DNA of 64,000 bases, from contig NZ_JAODAB010000009.1 in NCBI RefSeq assembly GCF_025336485.1, positions 62,001 through 126,000 of the forward strand, given 5' to 3'. The notes under the pieces were generated by a model, which saw only the letters and a list, made by a program, of their open reading frames with translations, was not told the origin of the DNA and did not search any database. Each line of letters opens with the position of its first letter. Position 1 is the first letter of the stretch. This document shows, in pieces, positions 63,215 to 64,000 of this stretch. This stretch comes from Pseudomonas citri. Lineage in GTDB: Bacteria > Pseudomonadota > Gammaproteobacteria > Pseudomonadales > Pseudomonadaceae. The position numbers were made by a program, and so were the translations under genes.

Positions 63215-64000
63215 CCGCTCAAACCGTCGCCGCCCCCATGCTGTCAGGCGCCGAGCAACGCGCTGCCGCTCGGCAACTGACCCTGGCGATGCTCGCGCTC
63301 GGCCTGCTCGCCTTGGGCCTGGCCTGGCGTGGCTGGTCACCGGAACAGGCCGGCGTGAGTCAACTGTTGCTGGGATTCGCTTCGCTGCTGGTGGCCGTGC
63401 CGGTGATGCGCTCGGCCTGGTACAGCTTGCGTTACCCGAGCTTGCACGGGCTCACCGACCAACTGATCGCCCTGGCGATGCTGGGCGCCTGGGCGACCGG
63501 CGACCTGCTGACCGCCGCGTTGCTGCCGATCATCATGATTTTCGGCCATGTGCTGGAGGAGCGCAGTGTCATCGGCTCCCAGGAGGCGATCCACGCCCTT
63601 GGCCAATTGACTCGCAGTCAAGGTCGCAAGGTACAGGCCGACGGGACGATCGTCGACGTGGACAACGGTACGCTCAGGCCGGGCGATGTGGTGGAGGTAC
63701 GTGCCGGTGACCGGGTTCCGGCTGACGGCCGGGTATTGTCCGGCCAGGCCAGCCTCGACACCGCGCCGATCACCGGCGAATCGGTGCCGCTGGAGACCGT
63801 GGTGGGTACCGAAGTCTTCGGGGGGGCCATCAATCTCGATGGGTTGCTGCGCCTGGAAGTGACTCGCACCGGCGGTGAATCGACACTGGGCAAGGTCATC
63901 GCCCTGATGCAAAGCGCAGAGCGTTCGAAGCCGCCCATCACCCGATTGTTGGAGCGTTACGCCGGTAGCTACCTGGTGTTGGTGTTGCTGCTGGCGGCCG
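63211..64000 (+). CDS. P-type cation-transporting ATPase (heavy-metal type), C-terminal part beyond window
   Basis: 263 codons visible from ATG 63211 (CAAGGAG upstream); the frame is open at the window end. Two N-terminal helices, then DQLIALAMLGAWATGDLLTAALLPIIM and HVLEERSVIGSQEAIHALGQL as in P1B ATPases, the actuator domain (RPGDVVEVRAGDRVPADGR) with TGES phosphatase motif, and the next helix pair starting RYAGSYLVLVLLL. There is no N-terminal HMA metal-binding domain; the His tail of the second SPFH protein may replace it. Metal specificity depends on residues past the edge. Confidence 0.88.
   Translation, partial: MTAQTVAAPMLSGAEQRAAARQLTLAMLALGLLALGLAWRGWSPEQAGVSQLLLGFASLLVAVPVMRSAWYSLRYPSLHGLTDQLIALAMLGAWATGDLLTAALLPIIMIFGHVLEERSVIGSQEAIHALGQLTRSQGRKVQADGTIVDVDNGTLRPGDVVEVRAGDRVPADGRVLSGQASLDTAPITGESVPLETVVGTEVFGGAINLDGLLRLEVTRTGGESTLGKVIALMQSAERSKPPITRLLERYAGSYLVLVLLLAA

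Overview
The window comes from the replication-origin region of a Pseudomonas chromosome, most likely from the P. fluorescens complex. The evidence is the gene order tag-glyQ-glyS-gmhB-lptA ... gyrB-recF-dnaN-dnaA-oriC-rpmH-rnpA-yidD-yidC-mnmE-mnmG-rsmG-parA-parB-atpIBEFHAGDC-glmU-glmR-glmS, close agreement of the core proteins with pseudomonad sequences as I remember them, GC-rich coding DNA, pseudomonad-type REP palindromes and parS sites of the TGTTCCACGTGGAACA type. Species cannot be assigned from this window. All identifications are by reading; no database search was run.

Layout. 1-6.4 kb: end of a VOC protein gene, a lipid A acyltransferase and tag (leftward), then glyQ-glyS-gmhB-acyltransferase (rightward). 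6.5-10.5 kb: a histidine kinase/response regulator pair and a GabP-type permease lie between the acyltransferase gene and gyrB, which I recall as near neighbours in P. aeruginosa. 10.7-17 kb: gyrB, recF, dnaN, dnaA (leftward). 17.0-17.5 kb: oriC, with four exact DnaA boxes and an AT-rich flank. 17.5-26.2 kb: rpmH-rnpA-yidD-yidC, mnmE, a second DnaA-box cluster, mnmG-rsmG and parA-parB. 26.3-33.5 kb: the complete nine-gene F1Fo ATP synthase operon behind a good sigma70 promoter. 33.6-37.8 kb: glmU, glmR, glmS for UDP-GlcNAc synthesis.

From 38 kb the content is more accessory: a cyanate detoxification unit (cynTS with divergent cynR), a TetR regulator with an SnoaL-like protein and a perfect operator palindrome, a complete NAD salvage regulon (nadD2-nrtR divergent from pncA-pncB-nadE, with two matching 17-bp operators), a dCache chemoreceptor, nudK, an FtrA-type regulator, a second-type aspartate-semialdehyde dehydrogenase, an LtaS/sulfatase-type membrane enzyme, a LysR regulator, a DUF3142 lipoprotein coupled to a large repeat-rich envelope protein, a stand-alone dihydrolipoamide dehydrogenase, and finally an overlapping operon of three SPFH (HflK/HflC-like) membrane proteins and a P-type cation ATPase cut by the window end.

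The most interesting items are the SPFH x3 plus P-type ATPase operon with its 17-histidine N-terminal tail, the fold-back repeat just upstream of it, the marked enrichment of exact DnaA boxes across the origin-proximal 47 kb with a second intergenic cluster at mnmE-mnmG, and the chemoreceptor that keeps most but apparently not all of the amino-acid-binding motif.
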